Source of the DNA: Sphingomonas pruni NBRC 15498
Lineage (GTDB): Bacteria > Pseudomonadota > Alphaproteobacteria > Sphingomonadales > Sphingomonadaceae
Length of the DNA stretch: 64,000 nucleotides
NCBI RefSeq assembly: GCF_001598455.1
Contig: NZ_BCYZ01000002.1
Span: 1 to 64,000 of the forward strand
Reading direction: 5' to 3'
The notes beneath the pieces were generated by a model that saw only the letters and a program-made list of their open reading frames with translations, was not told the origin of the DNA and did not search any database. Numbering within the stretch: position 1 is the stretch's first letter; every line of letters begins with the position of its first letter. A program made the position numbers and the translations under genes. Positions 44,771 through 54,296 of this stretch are shown here, one piece after another.

Positions 44771-46078
44771 TTGGCCAAGCGCCTGACGACCTACATTCTG
44801 ATCGCCTTGGTGCTGGGCCTGATCGTTGGCTGGGTCACGAATGCCGCCTTTGGGGGCAGTCATCCGACGCCCGACCAGGCCGCCACGCTGGCGACCATCG
44901 CCAAATGGCTGGGGTTGATCACCACGATCTTCCTGAAGCTGATCAAGATGATCATCGCACCTTTGGTGTTCGGTACCCTGGTGGTGGGGATCGCACATAT
45001 GGGCGATACCGGAGCGCTCGGTCGCGTCGGGTTAAAATCGCTCGGCTGGTTCGTCTGCGCCAGTCTGTTGTCGCTCACGCTGGGCCTGATCCTCGTCCAT
45101 ATTCTGCAGCCAGGCGTCGGCCTCAACATGCCTCTGCCGGCGGTCAACGCCGCCGCCGATATCGACAAGAGCAAGTTCGACGCGATCCAGATCATCGGTC
45201 ACATCTTCCCGACCTCGATCATCGATTCGATGGCGCAGAACGACATCCTTCAGATCGTGATCTTCTCGGTATTCTTCGGCGTCGCCATCACCGCCGTGGG
45301 CGAGCGTGCCGCGCCGCTGGTGACGGCGGCGGAAGCGCTGACCAAGGTCATGCTGCAGGTCACTGACTATGTGATGCGGTTCGCGCCGGTCGCGGTGTTC
45401 GCCGCTGTCGCCAACGCGCTGGTCGAACGCGGCCCCGAAGTGATCGGCAAGCTCGGCTATTTCATGCTGTGCGTCTATATCGGCCTGGCGTTGCTCTGGC
45501 TCATGCTGGGCCTGCTCGCCTGGCTGTTCGTCGGGCGCCGCTCGCTGTCGCTGTTCCGCTATATCCGGGAACCGGTATTGGTCGCCTTCTCGGCGGCATC
45601 GTCCGAAGCCGCCTTTCCGCGCACGCTGGAAGCGCTCGACCGGTTCGGGGTGCCCTCGCGCATTTCCAGTTTCGTGCTGCCGCTGGGCTATTCGTTCAAT
45701 CTCGATGGCTCGATGATGTACATGACTTTCGCCTCCCTGTTCATCGCCCAAGCCTATGGCATTCATCTCGACCTGGGCACCCAGATCGCGATGCTGCTGA
45801 CCTTGATGATCACGTCGAAAGGCATTGCCGGCGTGCCGCGCGCGAGCCTGGTGGTGATCGCGGCGACTTTGAGCCAGTTCAAGCTGCCCGAGGCGGGACT
45901 GCTATTGGTGCTCGCGGTCGATCACTTCCTCGACATGGGGCGATCGGCGACCAACGTCGTCGGCAACGCGATCGCGGCGAGCGTCGTCGCGCGCTGGGAA
46001 GGAACGCTCGATGCCGAAGCGCCGCCCGAGATCGAGCCGCCGCACGCGCCCAGCCACGGGCTGGGCGGCAAGCATTGA
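44771..46078 (+). CDS. Dicarboxylate/amino acid:cation symporter (DAACS)
   Basis: Polytopic inner-membrane carrier of the GltP/DctA family, about 435 aa. The family hairpin region is SFSAASSEAAFPRTLE (usually Ser-rich, AxSxxSS), and SFNLDGS and GNAIAASVVARWEG are conserved. It imports glutamate, aspartate or C4-dicarboxylates with cations; which one cannot be told. I chose TTG 44771 because GGGGAGA lies 6 nt upstream; the ATG at 44756 would overlap that site. A very long frame further upstream is antisense to the peptidase and is not coding. Confidence 0.9.
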   Translation: MAKRLTTYILIALVLGLIVGWVTNAAFGGSHPTPDQAATLATIAKWLGLITTIFLKLIKMIIAPLVFGTLVVGIAHMGDTGALGRVGLKSLGWFVCASLLSLTLGLILVHILQPGVGLNMPLPAVNAAADIDKSKFDAIQIIGHIFPTSIIDSMAQNDILQIVIFSVFFGVAITAVGERAAPLVTAAEALTKVMLQVTDYVMRFAPVAVFAAVANALVERGPEVIGKLGYFMLCVYIGLALLWLMLGLLAWLFVGRRSLSLFRYIREPVLVAFSAASSEAAFPRTLEALDRFGVPSRISSFVLPLGYSFNLDGSMMYMTFASLFIAQAYGIHLDLGTQIAMLLTLMITSKGIAGVPRASLVVIAATLSQFKLPEAGLLLVLAVDHFLDMGRSATNVVGNAIAASVVARWEGTLDAEAPPEIEPPHAPSHGLGGKH

Positions 46079-46082
46079 GCCG

Positions 46083-46709
46083 TCAGGCGTAGGCGTAAGG
46101 GCCGCCCTTTTCGAGCGCGGTCTGATAGGCCGGGCGGGCATGAATCTTGTCCAGCCAGGCGATCGTCGCCGGGCGTGATGGCCCGAGTCCCGCGCGGCTT
46201 CGCGCCGCTTCGAGCGGGAAGCTCATCATGATGTCGGCGGCGGTCATCTCTCCGCCGGCGAACCAGGGACGCTGCGCCAATTCGCCTTCGACATAATCTA
46301 GATGGACGTCGATCATCGGCTGGATGCGCTTCGCCGCGGCCTTGCCCATCAGCGGAATGCGGTTGACCACGAGCAGCACCAGCAAGGGCGGCATCAGCGA
46401 GCCTTCGGCATAATGCAGGAACTGGCGATAGCGCAGCACGTCGTCGCGATGCGCGGGCGGCCCCAGCCGGCCGTCACCTTTTTCGACCAGATATTCGCAG
46501 ATCGCCCCAGTCTCGACGATTATCGGACCGTCATCCTCGAGCACCGGCGACTTGCCGAGCGGGTGCACCTTGCGCAGCGCCGGCGGCGCCAGCATGGTCT
46601 TCGGGTCGCGCTGATAATATTTGATCTCGTACGGCAGGCCGAGCTCTTCGAGCATCCACAGGATGCGCTGCGACCTCGAATTGTTGAGGTGATGGACGAT
46701 CAGCGTCAC
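46083..46709 (-). CDS. Glutathione S-transferase
   Basis: Two-domain GST of 208 aa. The N-terminal thioredoxin-like part has NNSRSQRILWMLEELG, with a Ser in the usual catalytic position, and GKSPVLEDDG; the helical C-terminal part follows. The start is GTG 46709 with AGGA upstream. The methyltransferase gene upstream on the same strand ends 32 nt away. The substrate is unknown. Confidence 0.86.
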   Translation of the reverse strand: MTLIVHHLNNSRSQRILWMLEELGLPYEIKYYQRDPKTMLAPPALRKVHPLGKSPVLEDDGPIIVETGAICEYLVEKGDGRLGPPAHRDDVLRYRQFLHYAEGSLMPPLLVLLVVNRIPLMGKAAAKRIQPMIDVHLDYVEGELAQRPWFAGGEMTAADIMMSFPLEAARSRAGLGPSRPATIAWLDKIHARPAYQTALEKGGPYAYA

Positions 46710-46741
46710 GGTGTTCCTCCCCAGACCAGGCTATGAGATTA

Positions 46742-47560
46742 TCAAGCGGGCCGACACGACCATATCCATGCCGAGGCCGGAAAATCCACCGCATCGTTGG
46801 AGAGGCGCGCCGCCAGAACGTCGCGCAACCGCTGGCGACCGACTTCCCGAGCCGCATCATCGAGCTCGCGAAGCCGTGCTGCCGCGGGCCCGATCCGGCT
46901 GAACAAGGCAAGCGCTTCGTCGAGCGCATGCTCTCCCTCCCCAGCCCGATAGGTATAATCGACCGGCTGTGCCTGGCCCGTCCAGCCGCTCGCCTGCAAA
47001 ATGGACCGGACATGCTCCGCGTCGGCGAAGGCAAACGGGCCTGGTGACGTTCCGGGCTTTTGCGGCGTCGCACCGGTCACCGCGGCGCCGGTCTCGATCA
47101 CCCATGGGTTGAGCGTCACGTCGCGAAAGCAGGAGAAGACGAGGTGCGCGTCGGCCGTTGCCGCCTGCCGAAGCCGGGAGAAGGCAGCGACGGGATCGTC
47201 GAAGAACATGACGCCATGCCGGGAGAATAGAAGGCCGGCGGTGATGCCGCCTAGCTCGCTTGCGTCACCGACCTCGAAGCGGAGGTTGGGATAAGCGGCG
47301 CCTCTCTTTCGCGCGGCCTCGACCAGATTTTTGGAAAGGTCGATTCCCAGCACCGTTAGAGCGGGACGAGCGGCCGCCAGCGCGATCGCCGTGCCGCCCG
47401 CGCCGCAGCCGATATCGACGGCAATGCCGGTCTCCGGCGCGGCGTTGAGGATCGCTGCATTGAGATGGGGCGATAAATTGGCAAAACTCAAATCGGTACG
47501 GCGCCATTCGTCCGCCCAGGTATCGCCAACACGCCCTGCCCAATCATATGCCAAGGTCAT
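46742..47560 (-). CDS. Class I SAM-dependent methyltransferase
   Basis: Rossmann-type methyltransferase of 272 aa; VDIGCGAGG (motif I, SAM binding) is near residue 48, and GIDLSKNLVEAARKR and FEVGDA follow as motifs II and III. I use the ATG at 47560, with GGAGG upstream; a longer frame begins earlier but lacks homology features. It is upstream of the GST gene and may be in one unit with it. The substrate is unknown. Confidence 0.83.
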   Translation of the reverse strand: MTLAYDWAGRVGDTWADEWRRTDLSFANLSPHLNAAILNAAPETGIAVDIGCGAGGTAIALAAARPALTVLGIDLSKNLVEAARKRGAAYPNLRFEVGDASELGGITAGLLFSRHGVMFFDDPVAAFSRLRQAATADAHLVFSCFRDVTLNPWVIETGAAVTGATPQKPGTSPGPFAFADAEHVRSILQASGWTGQAQPVDYTYRAGEGEHALDEALALFSRIGPAAARLRELDDAAREVGRQRLRDVLAARLSNDAVDFPASAWIWSCRPA

Positions 47561-47673
47561 TCGGCCCTCCCCGTTTCGATCCCGCATAGTGCCGCGGTGG
47601 ATCATCCACTCCGTTCTATGCACCTCCGCTACCGGGAGCCCAACAGTATCGACAAACGGATCCCCGAAATATG

Positions 47674-47701
47674 AAAGGCCCGCCGACGCGGGCGGGCCTT
47701 T
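47674..47701 (-). terminator. Rho-independent terminator downstream of recA
   Basis: A perfect 11-bp stem (AAAGGCCCGCC / GGCGGGCCTTT) with a 6-nt loop is 110 nt past the recA stop. T-rich flanks (CCTTTCATATTT on the minus strand) make it terminator-like. It also reads as a hairpin on the plus strand. Confidence 0.75.
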
Positions 47702-47810
47702 CCGGGAGTTGCGGCGGAGGGGGATCGCCGCTGGGGGTTGTGTCGGTAACGAAACAAGCGCGGATTGGTTGCATCGCAGCAAATTGTCCGCGCTGCCCCG
47801 AATAAAGATC

Positions 47811-48890
47811 TCAGAGTTCGTCGTCGCCGCCGTCGTCCAAGCCGCCAACCATCATCTCTTCGGCGACCTCGGCGGTACGATTGCGGATGGCGCGCTCAAG
47901 CCGTTCGGCGACGTCGGGATTGTCCTTAAGATAATTCTTGGCGTTCTCTCGGCCCTGCCCGATGCGGATCGAGTCATAGCTGAACCAGGCACCCGATTTT
48001 TCGACCAGCCCGGCCTTGACGCCGAGATCGAGGATCTCGCCGATCTTGGAAATGCCCTCACCGTACATGATGTCGAATTCGACCTGCTTGAACGGCGGCG
48101 CGACCTTGTTCTTGACGACCTTCACCCGAGTGGTGTTGCCGACGATATCGTCGCGATCCTTGATCTGGCCCGTGCGGCGGATGTCGAGGCGAACCGAGGC
48201 GTAGAATTTGAGCGCGTTGCCGCCCGTCGTCGTCTCCGGATTGCCGTACATCACGCCGATCTTCATGCGCAGCTGGTTGATGAAGATCACCATGCAGCGC
48301 GAGCGGCTGATCGATCCGGTCAGCTTGCGGAGCGACTGCGACATCAGGCGGGCCTGGAGGCCGACATGGCTGTCGCCCATCTCACCCTCGATTTCGGCGC
48401 GCGGCACCAGGGCGGCGACCGAATCGACTACCAGCACGTCGATCGCGTTCGAGCGAACCAGGGTATCGGTTATCTCGAGCGCCTGCTCACCGGTATCGGG
48501 CTGCGAGACGATCAGTTCGTCGATATTGACGCCCAATTTCTTGGCATAAACCGGGTCGAGCGCATGCTCGGCATCAACGAATGCCGCCGTTCCGCCGCCG
48601 CGCTGCGCTTCGGCGATGACGTGGAGAGCGAGGGTCGTCTTGCCAGAGCTTTCCGGACCATAAACCTCGATCACGCGACCGCGCGGCAGGCCGCCGACGC
48701 CAAGCGCGATGTCGAGGCCAAGGCTGCCGGTCGAGATCGCCTCGACCTGCATCGCCTCCTTGGATCCCAGCCGCATCGCCGAGCCCTTGCCGAAGGCACG
48801 GTCGATCTGGGCCAGAGCGGCGTCGAGCGCCTTTTGCCGGTCGGAATTTTGCGATGCCATGCCGTCGATAACTTTCAGAGAAGCTGCCAT
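47811..48890 (-). CDS. recA: Recombinase RecA
   Basis: Strand-exchange ATPase and SOS co-protease. Walker A is GPESSGKT near residues 76-83, Walker [12 protein letters not shown] near 155, and the L1/L2 loops include [10 protein letters not shown]. At 359 aa it is normal. The ATG at 48890 has GGAGG 9 nt upstream (a later ATG at 48860 is possible). It is regulated by LexA, judging by the GTTC-N7-GTTC box at 48969-48983, and ends at a clear terminator at 47674-47701. Confidence 0.97.
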   Translation of the reverse strand: MAASLKVIDGMASQNSDRQKALDAALAQIDRAFGKGSAMRLGSKEAMQVEAISTGSLGLDIALGVGGLPRGRVIEVYGPESSGKTTLALHVIAEAQRGGGTAAFVDAEHALDPVYAKKLGVNIDELIVSQPDTGEQALEITDTLVRSNAIDVLVVDSVAALVPRAEIEGEMGDSHVGLQARLMSQSLRKLTGSISRSRCMVIFINQLRMKIGVMYGNPETTTGGNALKFYASVRLDIRRTGQIKDRDDIVGNTTRVKVVKNKVAPPFKQVEFDIMYGEGISKIGEILDLGVKAGLVEKSGAWFSYDSIRIGQGRENAKNYLKDNPDVAERLERAIRNRTAEVAEEMMVGGLDDGGDDEL

Positions 48891-48909
48891 TGAGAAGGCC
48901 TCCGCGCTA

Positions 48910-48926
48910 GCCGGGTTAGCCCCGGC
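48910..48926 (-). other. Hairpin in the recA leader
   Basis: GCCGGG-TTAGC-CCCGGC, a 6-bp stem with 5-nt loop, is in the recA 5' leader just upstream of the GGAGG site. It may stabilise the leader; no regulatory function is established. Confidence 0.35.
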
Positions 48927-48968
48927 GTTCAATCATGTTGGAAGGCATGTATCGTATTTGTTCTCATG

Positions 48969-48983
48969 GAACAATAGTGGAAC
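48969..48983 (-). promoter_or_regulatory. LexA (SOS) box for recA
   Basis: On the minus strand GTTC-N7-GTTC, the direct-repeat SOS box of Alphaproteobacteria, lies 79 nt upstream of the recA ATG. Two further half-sites flank it: one GTTC at 48989-48986 on the same strand (2-nt gap), and one GTTC on the plus strand at 48960-48963. The box is in the shared region with the divergent adenine deaminase gene. Confidence 0.85.
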
Positions 48984-49060
48984 ATGAACTTTTTTCGCAC
49001 CGAAACGGCGCTTTCCCGATATTTCTTGCCCGGGACCCTGCCCCGCTTCATGCTCTGCTC

Positions 49061-50080
49061 ATGCGGAGCGATCTCGACGCCTTTATCACCGGCCTGCCCA
49101 AAGCCGAGCTCCACCTTCACATTGAGGGCAGCCTGGAACCCGAGCTGATGTTCGCGCTGGCCGAGCGCAACCAGGTCGAAATACCGTTCAAGTCGGTCGA
49201 GGACGTGCGTGCAGCCTACAGCTTTTCCAACCTGCAGGATTTCCTCGACATCTATTATGCGGGCGCGAGCGTACTCCGCAACGAGGCGGATTTTCGCGAT
49301 CTCGCCCTCGCCTATTTCGATCGCGCCGCGGCGGACGGCGTGGTGCATGCCGAGATCTTCTTCGATCCCCAGACGCATACCGATCGCGGCATTCCCTTCG
49401 GAACCGTGATCGAAGGGCTGCTCGCCGGGATGGCGGAAGCGGAGGCCAAACATGGCCTGACGTCGAAGCTGATCCTCTGCTTCCTACGGCATTTGAGCGA
49501 GGAAGCAGCGTTCGAAACGCTTGCCCAGGCCGAGCCCTGGCTCGATTGCATCGCCGGTATCGGCCTCGATTCGTCCGAAGTCGGCCACCCGCCGGAAAAG
49601 TTCGCGCGCGTGTTTGCGGCGGCGCGCGAAAAGGGGTTGCGGCTGGTTGCCCATGCCGGCGAGGAAGGGCCGCCTGACTATGTCTATCAGGCGCTCGACC
49701 TGCTCTCGATCGACCGGCTCGATCATGGCAATCGCAGCCTGGAGGATCCGGTGCTGACGGCGCGGCTGGCGCGAACCGCGATGACCCTGACGGTCTGCCC
49801 GCTATCGAACGTCAAATTGTGCAACGTGACCTCGATGCAGGACCACCCGATCGATCGGATGCTCGATCTCGGGTTGCGCGCGACGATCAATTCGGACGAT
49901 CCCGCTTATTTCGGCGGCTATATCGGGGAAAATTACCGACAGGCAGCGGCCGCGCGCGGGCTGGACAAGGACGCGTTGGCGACACTCGCGCGCAATTCGT
50001 TCCTGGGATCTTTCCTCACGGACGATGAGGTGGCGCGCCACACCGCCGCGCTCGACGCCTATGTAGCGGAGCAACGCTGA
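49061..50080 (+). CDS. Adenine (or adenosine) deaminase of the ADD superfamily
   Basis: Zinc amidohydrolase that deaminates adenine/adenosine. Metal ligands are H18 and H20 in AELHLHIEGS, a His in VAHAGEEG, and Asp in SDDPAYFGGY; the RLDHGNRSLED block is the third motif. The SDDPAYFGGY form is the one I recall from bacterial adenine (not adenosine) deaminases of the Pseudomonas PA0148 group; this is from memory. I use the ATG at 49061 because the frame before it crosses the SOS box. It is coupled to a phosphoribosyltransferase (TGATG). Confidence 0.87.
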   Translation: MRSDLDAFITGLPKAELHLHIEGSLEPELMFALAERNQVEIPFKSVEDVRAAYSFSNLQDFLDIYYAGASVLRNEADFRDLALAYFDRAAADGVVHAEIFFDPQTHTDRGIPFGTVIEGLLAGMAEAEAKHGLTSKLILCFLRHLSEEAAFETLAQAEPWLDCIAGIGLDSSEVGHPPEKFARVFAAAREKGLRLVAHAGEEGPPDYVYQALDLLSIDRLDHGNRSLEDPVLTARLARTAMTLTVCPLSNVKLCNVTSMQDHPIDRMLDLGLRATINSDDPAYFGGYIGENYRQAAAARGLDKDALATLARNSFLGSFLTDDEVARHTAALDAYVAEQR

Positions 50081-50595
50081 TGCCGGTCTTCACCCCGATC
50101 CCGCATGACACGTTCGAGGCGCAAGTGAAGATGCTCGCCGCTGAAATCATCGAGAGCGGCTGGCTGCCCAGTTTCATCATCGGGATCGGCCGTGGCGGGC
50201 TGGCCCCGGCAGTCTATCTCAGTCACGCGACCGGACTGCCGATGCTGTCGGTCGACCATTCGTCGCGCGTCGAGGACTTCTCCGACGCGCCGCTGATCAA
50301 ACTGGCGGCGCGCACGCGCGACGGCGAGCGGCTGCTGTTCGTCGACGATATCAACGATTCGGGAGCGACGATCGGCAAGCTCCGCGCCGCATTGGCCACG
50401 GCTGGCGCCGCGCGCGACCATGTCCGCTTCGCGACCCTGCTCGATAACAAGCGGTCGCGCGAACAGGTCGACTATCGCGCCGAAGTGATCGACCGCGACG
50501 AGCGCAAGGACTGGTTCGTGTTTCCCTGGGAAGCGGTCGCCCCGCAAACCTCGCTCGACGCCGACGCGGCGGAAGTGCCCGACCGGATCGCGTGA
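50080..50595 (+). CDS. Purine-type phosphoribosyltransferase
   Basis: PRTase fold of 171 aa with PRPP motif LLFVDDINDSGATI (residues 86-99) and GIGRGGLAPAVYLS near residue 36. It resembles hypoxanthine/guanine/xanthine phosphoribosyltransferases. Its start overlaps the deaminase stop, so a plausible job is to turn the deamination product hypoxanthine into IMP; the base specificity is not shown by the sequence. Confidence 0.85.
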   Translation: MPVFTPIPHDTFEAQVKMLAAEIIESGWLPSFIIGIGRGGLAPAVYLSHATGLPMLSVDHSSRVEDFSDAPLIKLAARTRDGERLLFVDDINDSGATIGKLRAALATAGAARDHVRFATLLDNKRSREQVDYRAEVIDRDERKDWFVFPWEAVAPQTSLDADAAEVPDRIA

Positions 50596-50620
50596 TCGAC
50601 GCGAATCGACAGCGTTGCCG

Positions 50621-50965
50621 TCAGAGCTCGGCGAGCGCCTTGGCGACGTTCTCCATCGTATAGGGTTTCACCAGCCGCGGGCGGTCGGCATGGGCCGGGG
50701 TGTCTTCGCCACCGCCGGTCGACAGAATGAAGGGGATGCTGCGCGCCGCCAACGCATCGGCGACCGGCCAGCTCTTCTCGCCACCCGACAGGTTGACGTC
50801 CAGGATCGCCGCATCGGGAATTTCGGCGTCGATTACCGCAAGCGCCGCCATCACGCTGTCGCATGTCGCGACGTGCGTCTTGTTCAACGCCTCGAGGAAA
50901 TCCTCGAGCATCATGGCGATCAGGGGTTCGTCCTCGACGATCAGGATGCGCTGCAGCGATGCCAT
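50621..50965 (-). CDS. Single-domain response regulator
   Basis: Stand-alone receiver of 114 aa. It has the acidic pair E11/D12, phospho-acceptor D56 in ILDVNLS and K100 in LVKPY. The PFILSTGGG stretch (78-86) is close to the PFxFATGGY motif of the FAT GUY receivers that act in the general stress response phosphorelay of Alphaproteobacteria, but is degenerate. There is no output domain. It lies 106 nt downstream of cckA on the same strand. Function as a CckA partner or stress-pathway phosphate sink is inference. Confidence 0.85.
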   Translation of the reverse strand: MASLQRILIVEDEPLIAMMLEDFLEALNKTHVATCDSVMAALAVIDAEIPDAAILDVNLSGGEKSWPVADALAARSIPFILSTGGGEDTPAHADRPRLVKPYTMENVAKALAEL

Positions 50966-51071
50966 GACTTGCCTTAGCTTCCGACGCCGCCGGACGCCAT
51001 GCCCGGTGCGCGATGAAATAACTTAGATATAGAGATCGCTCGGCAATCCTGTCTCTCCAGGCGTCGTCGTG

Positions 51072-53474
51072 TCATCGTTCGACCACGACCGAGGTCAGCA
51101 GGTCGCGCGCAGCTTCGGCGAGCTGCTGCACCGAAAACGGCTTGGGCAGGAAAGCGACATTGTCGAGGTCGATCGACTTCCTCAGTTGTTCCTCCGCATA
51201 TCCCGACATGAACAGGATCGGCAGGTCGGGATAGCGTTCGCGCGCATGGCGCACCATGGTCGGGCCGTCCATCGACGGCATCACGACGTCCGAAATCAGC
51301 AGATCGGGCTTTTCCCCCTGCGCCAGCAATTCGAGCGCCGCTTCGCCATTTTCGGCGGTCAGTACCTTATAGCCCTGTCGCGTCAGCGCGCGCTCGGCGA
51401 CTGCGCGGACCATATCCTCGTCCTCGACCAGCAGGATGAGGCCGGTTCCCCATAGATCGATCGGCTTTTCCTTGGTGGCGACCTTGGCGATCTTCGGCGC
51501 CTCGGCGGCGTGGACGGGGAAATAGATGGAGAAGGTCGAGCCCTGCCCCGGCTTGGAATCGGCGAAGATATAGCCGCCCGATTGCTTGACGATGCCATAG
51601 ACGGTCGACAGGCCGAGCCCCGTCCCCTTGCCGACTTCCTTGGTGGTGAAGAACGGCTCGAAGATCTTGCCCAGTATCTCTGGCGGGATGCCGGTGCCGG
51701 TGTCGCTGATTTCCAGCGCCGAATAATCGGCGACCGGCAGGATGTCGGATCCCATCTTGCGCACCTCCGCCGCGCTGACGGCGCGGGAGGTGATTGTCAG
51801 CGTGCCGCCGCCAGCAGGGTCCTTGGCCAGCATCGCGTCGCGGGCATTGACCGCCAGATTGACCACCACCTGTTCGAGCTGGCCGGGATCAGCGCGCACC
51901 GCGCCAAGGTTGCGGCCGTGCCGCACTTCCAGCTTCACCGTCTCGCCCATCAGGCGCTTGAGCAATTGCGATACTTCAGAGATCACGTCGGGCAATTGCA
52001 GGATCTGCGGCCGCAACGTCTGCTGGCGCGAAAAGGCGAGCAACTGCCGGGTCAGGCTGGCGGCGCGGTTCGAGTTCGCCTTGATCTGCTGGATGTCGTC
52101 GTAATCGCTGTCTCCGGGTGAATGGCGCATCAGCATCAGGTCGCAATGGCCGATGATCGCGGTCAGGATATTGTTGAAATCGTGGGCGACGCCACCGGCG
52201 AGCTGGCCGACCGCCTGCATCTTGGTCGCCTGGGCGACTTCGCGCTTGAGGCGAGTCTCCTCGCCATTGTCCTTGAGGCTCAGCAGTACCGCGGCATCGC
52301 CCAAGCCCCGCGCGCCCGCGATGGTCAACGCCACCGGTTCGTCGGGATGGTCCTTGAGACGGATCGCCATGTCCATCGAATGCGTCGCGCCATTGGCGAA
52401 GCGGCGGATGGCGTCGGCCACTGCCGCCTTGTCCTCGCGCACCACCAGATCGCCCGGATAAAGCGGCGGCTGCGCCTGGTCGACCTGTGCCGCGCGGACG
52501 AACGGATCGTTCATCTGGACGAAGCGCCCATCGCGATCGACCAAGGCGAGCCCGACCGGGAGCAGCGAGATCAGGCTTTTGACATGCGCGGCGGCCGATC
52601 CCCCGATCGCAGGTTGGCCATGTTCTTCCTCGTCGAGAAGGACGACCAGGATCGGCGCGTCCTCCCCGTCCAGGAAGGGAATCTGCAGGATGCGAAGCGG
52701 CGTGCCGCGCGGGCCCTCCCGCTCGAACCGTACCTGACCCTTGTCGTCGGCGATCAGGAAGCGCGCGAAGTCACGGCCGACGACGACGCTTTCCTCATGC
52801 CCCATCGACCGTTCACGCAGTACGCGATTGGCGGCGAGCAGGCGGCCTTCGGGCGCGATCAGCGCGGCCATGATACCGGCCGCGGCCAGCCGGTCGCCGG
52901 TCGGCCCGGCGATGATCGACTGAACGTTGGTGGCGAGGTCGAGCCCCTGCGCCTCGTGGAAGCGCCAGACCAGCATGTCCTCGCTCTCTCCGGCGCGCTC
53001 GATCGCCACCGCAAGCGGCGCGCCGCGCGTCGTGACGCGATCGAGTTCGGCCGATCCGTCGCGCCAGGCAATGCGTCCCGCCGCCGCCAGTTCGCCCGCG
53101 CCATTGTCGTCGAGCGGCAGCCCTGGCGGCGTGGGATAGCCGGCAAAGCGGGCGCGATAACGCTCATTGGCGCAGATCAGCCGCCCTGCCCGGTCGGTCA
53201 CCGCGATAGCATCGTCGCTCGCCGCGGCCAGCGCGCGGGCCACGCTCCAGTCGGTTTCGCCGGGCGCATCCGATGCCGCGGGCGCGAACCGCGACCAGAC
53301 GACGACGGCGCCGACCAGCAATAGCATGGCGGCGGCGAATCCTCCCGCGATGACGAAATTGTGGAGGACCATCAGCACGATCAGCGCTGCCCCCACGCCG
53401 CATGCGGTCGCGACGATCAGCGCCTGGCGCTGGCCAGGCGCGCGTACGTCGTTCGGAAGGGGTCGGGAAGCCAT
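51072..53474 (-). CDS. cckA: Hybrid sensor histidine kinase CckA
   Basis: Cell-cycle hybrid kinase at the top of the CckA-ChpT-CtrA phosphorelay of Alphaproteobacteria. Two N-terminal transmembrane helices (about residues 18-62), PAS-type sensor domains, HisKA with H431 in [14 protein letters not shown], an HATPase domain ([13 protein letters not shown]), and a C-terminal receiver with D729 in [12 protein letters not shown]. The 800-aa length is usual. The closest same-strand upstream gene is the LptA-like one. ChpT and CtrA are not in the window. Confidence 0.93.
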   Translation of the reverse strand: MASRPLPNDVRAPGQRQALIVATACGVGAALIVLMVLHNFVIAGGFAAAMLLLVGAVVVWSRFAPAASDAPGETDWSVARALAAASDDAIAVTDRAGRLICANERYRARFAGYPTPPGLPLDDNGAGELAAAGRIAWRDGSAELDRVTTRGAPLAVAIERAGESEDMLVWRFHEAQGLDLATNVQSIIAGPTGDRLAAAGIMAALIAPEGRLLAANRVLRERSMGHEESVVVGRDFARFLIADDKGQVRFEREGPRGTPLRILQIPFLDGEDAPILVVLLDEEEHGQPAIGGSAAAHVKSLISLLPVGLALVDRDGRFVQMNDPFVRAAQVDQAQPPLYPGDLVVREDKAAVADAIRRFANGATHSMDMAIRLKDHPDEPVALTIAGARGLGDAAVLLSLKDNGEETRLKREVAQATKMQAVGQLAGGVAHDFNNILTAIIGHCDLMLMRHSPGDSDYDDIQQIKANSNRAASLTRQLLAFSRQQTLRPQILQLPDVISEVSQLLKRLMGETVKLEVRHGRNLGAVRADPGQLEQVVVNLAVNARDAMLAKDPAGGGTLTITSRAVSAAEVRKMGSDILPVADYSALEISDTGTGIPPEILGKIFEPFFTTKEVGKGTGLGLSTVYGIVKQSGGYIFADSKPGQGSTFSIYFPVHAAEAPKIAKVATKEKPIDLWGTGLILLVEDEDMVRAVAERALTRQGYKVLTAENGEAALELLAQGEKPDLLISDVVMPSMDGPTMVRHARERYPDLPILFMSGYAEEQLRKSIDLDNVAFLPKPFSVQQLAEAARDLLTSVVVER

Positions 53475-53563
53475 CAGTCCCTTGTGGCGCGGTCACGAGG
53501 CAGGTCAAGCATCGTCGGAAATCTCCGACCTGCGCCGGCGCCTCTCCACCGCATCAGCCGATA

Positions 53564-54145
53564 TTATTTTTTATCAGGAGTGCTCGGCGTCGTCGTGGTC
53601 GTGGTCGTCGTAGCGTCGGTATTCCGCTTGGGGACCGAGAAGACGCCGGTCACCCGGCCGCCCGATTTGCTCGTGCCGACCTTGCCGCCGGCATCGAGCG
53701 ACGCGGCGTTGTTGTTGAGGTTGATGAGCAACCGGCCGCCGCGCACCACGTTGGCGCCGCGATGGAGGACGACGTTGCCGATCATCGTGATCGTGCGCTT
53801 GTTGAGGTCGTAAATTGCGTACGAGCCCGACGCATTCTCATCGGGGCGTGTCACGACGACATTGCCCGATGCCCGGATCTGCGAAATTTCCGGGGGAGCA
53901 CCGCCCGAATCGACGATGCTCGACGTATAGAGCACTTCGGCGCGGTCGGACGTCACCGTCATCGTACCCTGGCGCGCGCGCACCTTGCCCTGGAACAAGG
54001 CGCGCTGAGTCTTGTCCTGGATCTCGATATGGTCGGCATCAACGCTCAGCGTCTCGTTCCCGCCCGCCTGGAATGCCGAGACGCGCGCGCCGAGCAAGGT
54101 CGCTGCGCAAGCGAGAAGAATGAATGTGGTACGCCGATGAGCCAT
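53564..54145 (-). CDS. lptA: LptA/OstA-like periplasmic protein with poly-Thr tail
   Basis: Predicted periplasmic LPS-bridge protein. Signal peptide to about residue 24, then the OstA-like beta-jellyroll pattern (LSVDADHIEIQDKTQRALFQGKV; RASGNVVVTRPDENASGSYAIY; ITMIGNVVLHRG), 193 aa in all. The C terminus has eight consecutive Thr (53588-53611) and a basic end, which is low-complexity DNA. lptB and lptC are not beside it, unlike the common rnd-lptC-lptA-lptB order, so it may be a second paralogue. Confidence 0.84.
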   Translation of the reverse strand: MAHRRTTFILLACAATLLGARVSAFQAGGNETLSVDADHIEIQDKTQRALFQGKVRARQGTMTVTSDRAEVLYTSSIVDSGGAPPEISQIRASGNVVVTRPDENASGSYAIYDLNKRTITMIGNVVLHRGANVVRGGRLLINLNNNAASLDAGGKVGTSKSGGRVTGVFSVPKRNTDATTTTTTTTPSTPDKK

Positions 54146-54244
54146 GAATTTTGCCTACAACAAGGTTTCGCGGGTTGAAAGCGCCGAACCGCGCCAAAAA
54201 AGTATCGTTGTACTCCTGACGATGAACCGCCGCTGATGAACGAA

Positions 54245-54272
54245 CGCCGCCGGTGGATGTCCACCGACGGCG
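54245..54272 (-). terminator. Terminator hairpin downstream of the M13 peptidase
   Basis: A 13-bp stem with one G-U pair (CGCCGCCGGTGGA / TCCACCGACGGCG) and a very short loop, 25 nt past the M13 stop on the minus strand. It is followed by moderately T-rich DNA. Likely separates the M13 gene from lptA. Confidence 0.5.
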
Positions 54273-54296
54273 CCTTCAGTCGTCTACCTTCAAACC

